From Mactromeris polynyma (Eukaryota > Mollusca > Bivalvia > Venerida > Mactridae), in the NCBI GenBank assembly GCA_032209605.1, contig JASFXZ010000016.1, positions 9,176,001 to 9,240,000 of the forward strand: a stretch of DNA of 64,000 nucleotides, given 5' to 3'. Below the pieces are notes generated by a model, which made no database searches, was not told the DNA's origin, and saw nothing but the letters and a program-made list of their open reading frames with translations. The stretch's first letter is position 1. Every line of letters starts with the position of its first letter. The translations under genes and the position numbers were made by a program. Shown here one piece after another: positions 61,554 through 64,000 of the stretch.

Positions 61554-61559
61554 TAAAGA

Positions 61560-62251
61560 GTAAGTGTTTTTACAAAAAGGGACTATTTACAAAATTGCAG
61601 GTAAATTAATATGGGTAAAATTCTGTGTATGAAACAGATGATCTGCTCATAATCTGCTGTTGCAGTGTTTAAAGCAAGATATCTTAAATGGTCAAATGAA
61701 AACTTGCTGTATTTCAGATGCATCTTTGTCAAGTTTGGGTTGCTCAAATTAATAGTTATGTTTTCCGGACTTCATGCAAGTAAATAACCAACACTGGTAA
61801 ACAATATCTATGAATATTTTTAGTGCAAAACATTACTCCTGAGATTGGACTCAAGTTGTATAACCTTAAGGCCTACACAACTTGGCTGCTATATTTACTA
61901 AGCATGGAGAGTTTGGAAACTCAATATTTTATAAGACATATTTTCTTTTTTTCTCAATTGTTCATTTATTATATTCATTAATTTTTTTTTGCATCATCAT
62001 TAGTACATGTGTTTCATTTCCAGGGAATGTGCCATTGTTCAGTACTACGTTTTCTGAAGTCTATTCCTGTAAAATATATCATACTGTGTAAATCTTCGCA
62101 TTTAAGCGAACAAAAAGACTTCATGTCAGGCAGTCTAAATCATTTAGCCAACGGTTATTCTCTAATCATTATTAAAAAGTCATTCATAGCTATCATGACT
62201 GACCTAGTCTGTATGACTTTAACATTCAACTGTACCAGGAAGTAAGATGAC
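61560..62251. other. PDE1 intron, nothing recognised
   Basis: I looked here for the next catalytic exon and did not find it. Confidence 0.5.
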
Positions 62252-62256
62252 ATCTC

Positions 62257-63107
62257 CAGGGCTCAACATTAACTTGATGTACTACTGGACAAGTAGGTTT
62301 AAAAACTGCTTGCCCTGACCAAATGTTCACTTGTCCTCACCTTAAACAAGAAAATGTAGAGTGAAATGCAGGTGTTGTGACAAATGAAGGAATACAGTAT
62401 CAATGTTCAGGTTTTAATACATGAACAATCCAATTAAAACAGAAATTATAAATCCAAATCTGTGTCATATCGTTGCCAGGCATTTACGAAAGTCCGTTTT
62501 CGCTTAGGTTTATCATACTTGGTTTTGGTTTCAGTTACCTTTTTCCGTTTTGATTCTTTTTTTTGAAGAAATTCACTTTTCCTTTCACTGCATCGCAATT
62601 CACGCAGATGCTATACGATTCATGATTCCATCAATAAAACGCTTAAATGAGTATTTGTCATTACGGAGGCTCCCCCTTACTCAGTATTAAACTATTTTTC
62701 GTGTTTGAAAAGTTGATATAAAGGAATGATACAGACGTATTTACGTGTATTTAGACCCAATTCCGACTAATAAATCAGTAAATCAAGCTGATTGCAGCTT
62801 TTTTGCTAGAAGTGTATCCGCAGAATATTGTTCTGCAAACTGGAAGTGTGAAAAAACTAATTGATACTGACAAGAAACGGAAAGACCAGTTCTATTTCTA
62901 AGTGATATGGACATTTGCTTTTCTTTATCTGTGGATTGATTGTTTGATTTAGTTGAATTGATTTAAGCGTTAATCAGGTTAACTTGGACACAATTTCTTC
63001 CATTGAAAGTCACTGATCACATCGGGCAAGTAGTTTAGGAAATCGGTTGCCCAGACCTTCAATTTACTTGTCAAAATCCAACGGACAACCGGTAATGTTG
63101 AACCCTG
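62257..63107. mobile_element. CAGGG-ended non-autonomous DNA transposon, ~850 bp
   Basis: The left end CAGGGCTCAACATTAAC and the reversed right end CAGGGTTCAACATTACC match at 15 of 17 bases. ATCTC flanks both sides (62252-62256 and 63108-63112). CTTGCCC/GGGCAAG phrases also occur in inverted orientation inside. The CAGGG end is hAT-like, but a 5-base duplication is shorter than the classic 8. No transposase ORF. Confidence 0.75.
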
Positions 63108-63112
63108 ATCTC

Positions 63113-64000
63113 GTGTCCTTTGATTCTGCTTCCTGTTGTGCCCAAGTGAGTATGCATTAAATGTCGAAATTTTCCTTGTGATTTTATAATGACAAAATTT
63201 TTATTCGACATTTTTTTCTAAATCAGTTTGACTTTGGACACGTAAGTATAGTCAACCTTTACGAGAGAATGTTCATTTCCTTCCCCTTGCACTGTGATTC
63301 TGTCTATTCAACTAAAAATAATTTTGTTAGGATTACAACATTGAAAAATATCATGTTTTAACGTATTTAAGGGATTGTGTCGACTTTTGACTTTCCAGCA
63401 AGGCCAATTGGTTTGTCATACTTTCTAATATGTCGCAATCAAATGAAAATATTTCAATGTTATAATGTTTAATGTTGCTTTTAGATGTCTCAAGCCAAAT
63501 TACAATTAACTGGGAGTGTTAAAAAACAGGGAACTTGTATTTTCTAAATAAATTAATTTGATAACATATTATTTAATGATGAACAATGACAAGTTGTTTG
63601 GGAGTTGTTTGCCTCATTGCTTCTACCATAAACATATTTTAGGGAGGTTCATGAGGAAAACAGAAAATGTCTTTTCTCTGTCTCTGTATTGAGAATATAG
63701 AAATAATCACTTTCTTTTCTTTAATCGTATTTGATTGTTCAATCAAGTATAGTTGGGACATTTCTTATTGGTTTCTCAAATATATGCCTTGTGTTAGTTG
63801 AATTGTGTTTGTGTCACTACAAGAGAGCTTGGTAAGTGAATTAAGTGTTTCAGTATTAAGTTTTCCATGTCAAGTCAGATTTATTTAATAGCATTATACT
63901 GCCTACATAATTCCAACTTCAATTTAACACTCTAAGGCATCAATATTGTATCCGTCTTTTTTGTGTTCTGCAATCACTGAAACTGAATCAATTAATCAGT
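63113..64000. other. end of window, nothing recognised
   Basis: AT-rich, presumably still the PDE1 intron. No exon carrying the HAADISHP-type motif is visible. Confidence 0.4.

Overview
The window is AT-rich, intron-rich animal DNA. A bivalve mollusc is the best guess. This rests on (a) a metazoan-type PDE1 gene split into small exons by long introns, (b) tRNA-headed and 'TATGCCCCC/CCGTCCGTC' or 'GGTGAGCGATA...GGCCATCTTGGCCCTCTTG' type dispersed repeats, which I remember as common in bivalve genomes, and (c) very abundant minisatellites. The species cannot be named from the sequence alone. No bacterial-style operon, CRISPR array or rRNA is present.

Layout. Positions 1-24,400 hold no gene I can support. 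They contain a chain of minisatellites (35/29-, 133-, 32-, 43-, 63-, 44-, 43-, 66-, 36-, 30- and 46-bp units) separated by AT-rich DNA. A ~2.45-kb transposon-like insertion sits inside the 46-bp array. Positions 24,431-28,259 (minus strand) hold a decayed multi-exon gene resembling Mutator-like-transposase-domain proteins, with several frame breaks and a 36-bp minisatellite in one intron. From 29,459 to 61,047 (plus strand) lie nine core exons of a calcium/calmodulin-dependent cyclic-nucleotide phosphodiesterase (PDE1). They run from an N-terminal Ser/Asn-rich region through the calmodulin-binding and linker region into the first half of the catalytic domain. The C-terminal half (third metal-binding site, nucleotide-binding glutamine) must lie beyond the right edge. 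All nine exons join in one continuous reading frame.

PDE1 is the one active gene that can be reconstructed. Its ~14-kb intron between the 'YIDETR' exon and the next exon contains a candidate alternative first exon with its own ATG (35,241) and two candidate cassette exons (37,075 and 42,914). All end in the same splice phase as the exon they would replace or follow. A cluster of CRE-like and E-box-like sites lies just upstream of the alternative ATG. The introns carry most of the remaining minisatellites, including a 4.0-kb array of a 65-bp unit and a 1.95-kb array of a 36-bp unit with local higher-order structure.

Mobile DNA. I found a PIF/Harbinger-like 0.93-kb MITE with TAA duplications, a 154-bp MITE with a perfect 6-bp target duplication, a CAGGG-ended 0.85-kb element flanked by a 5-bp repeat, a repeated family with copies at 1.7, 34.3, 58.6 and 59.2 kb (one carrying a ~1.05-kb nested insertion), and several tRNA-like SINE heads. 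Minisatellites make up roughly a quarter or more of the window by my addition of array spans. Long open frames inside them are artefacts of unit lengths divisible by three and are not reported as genes.
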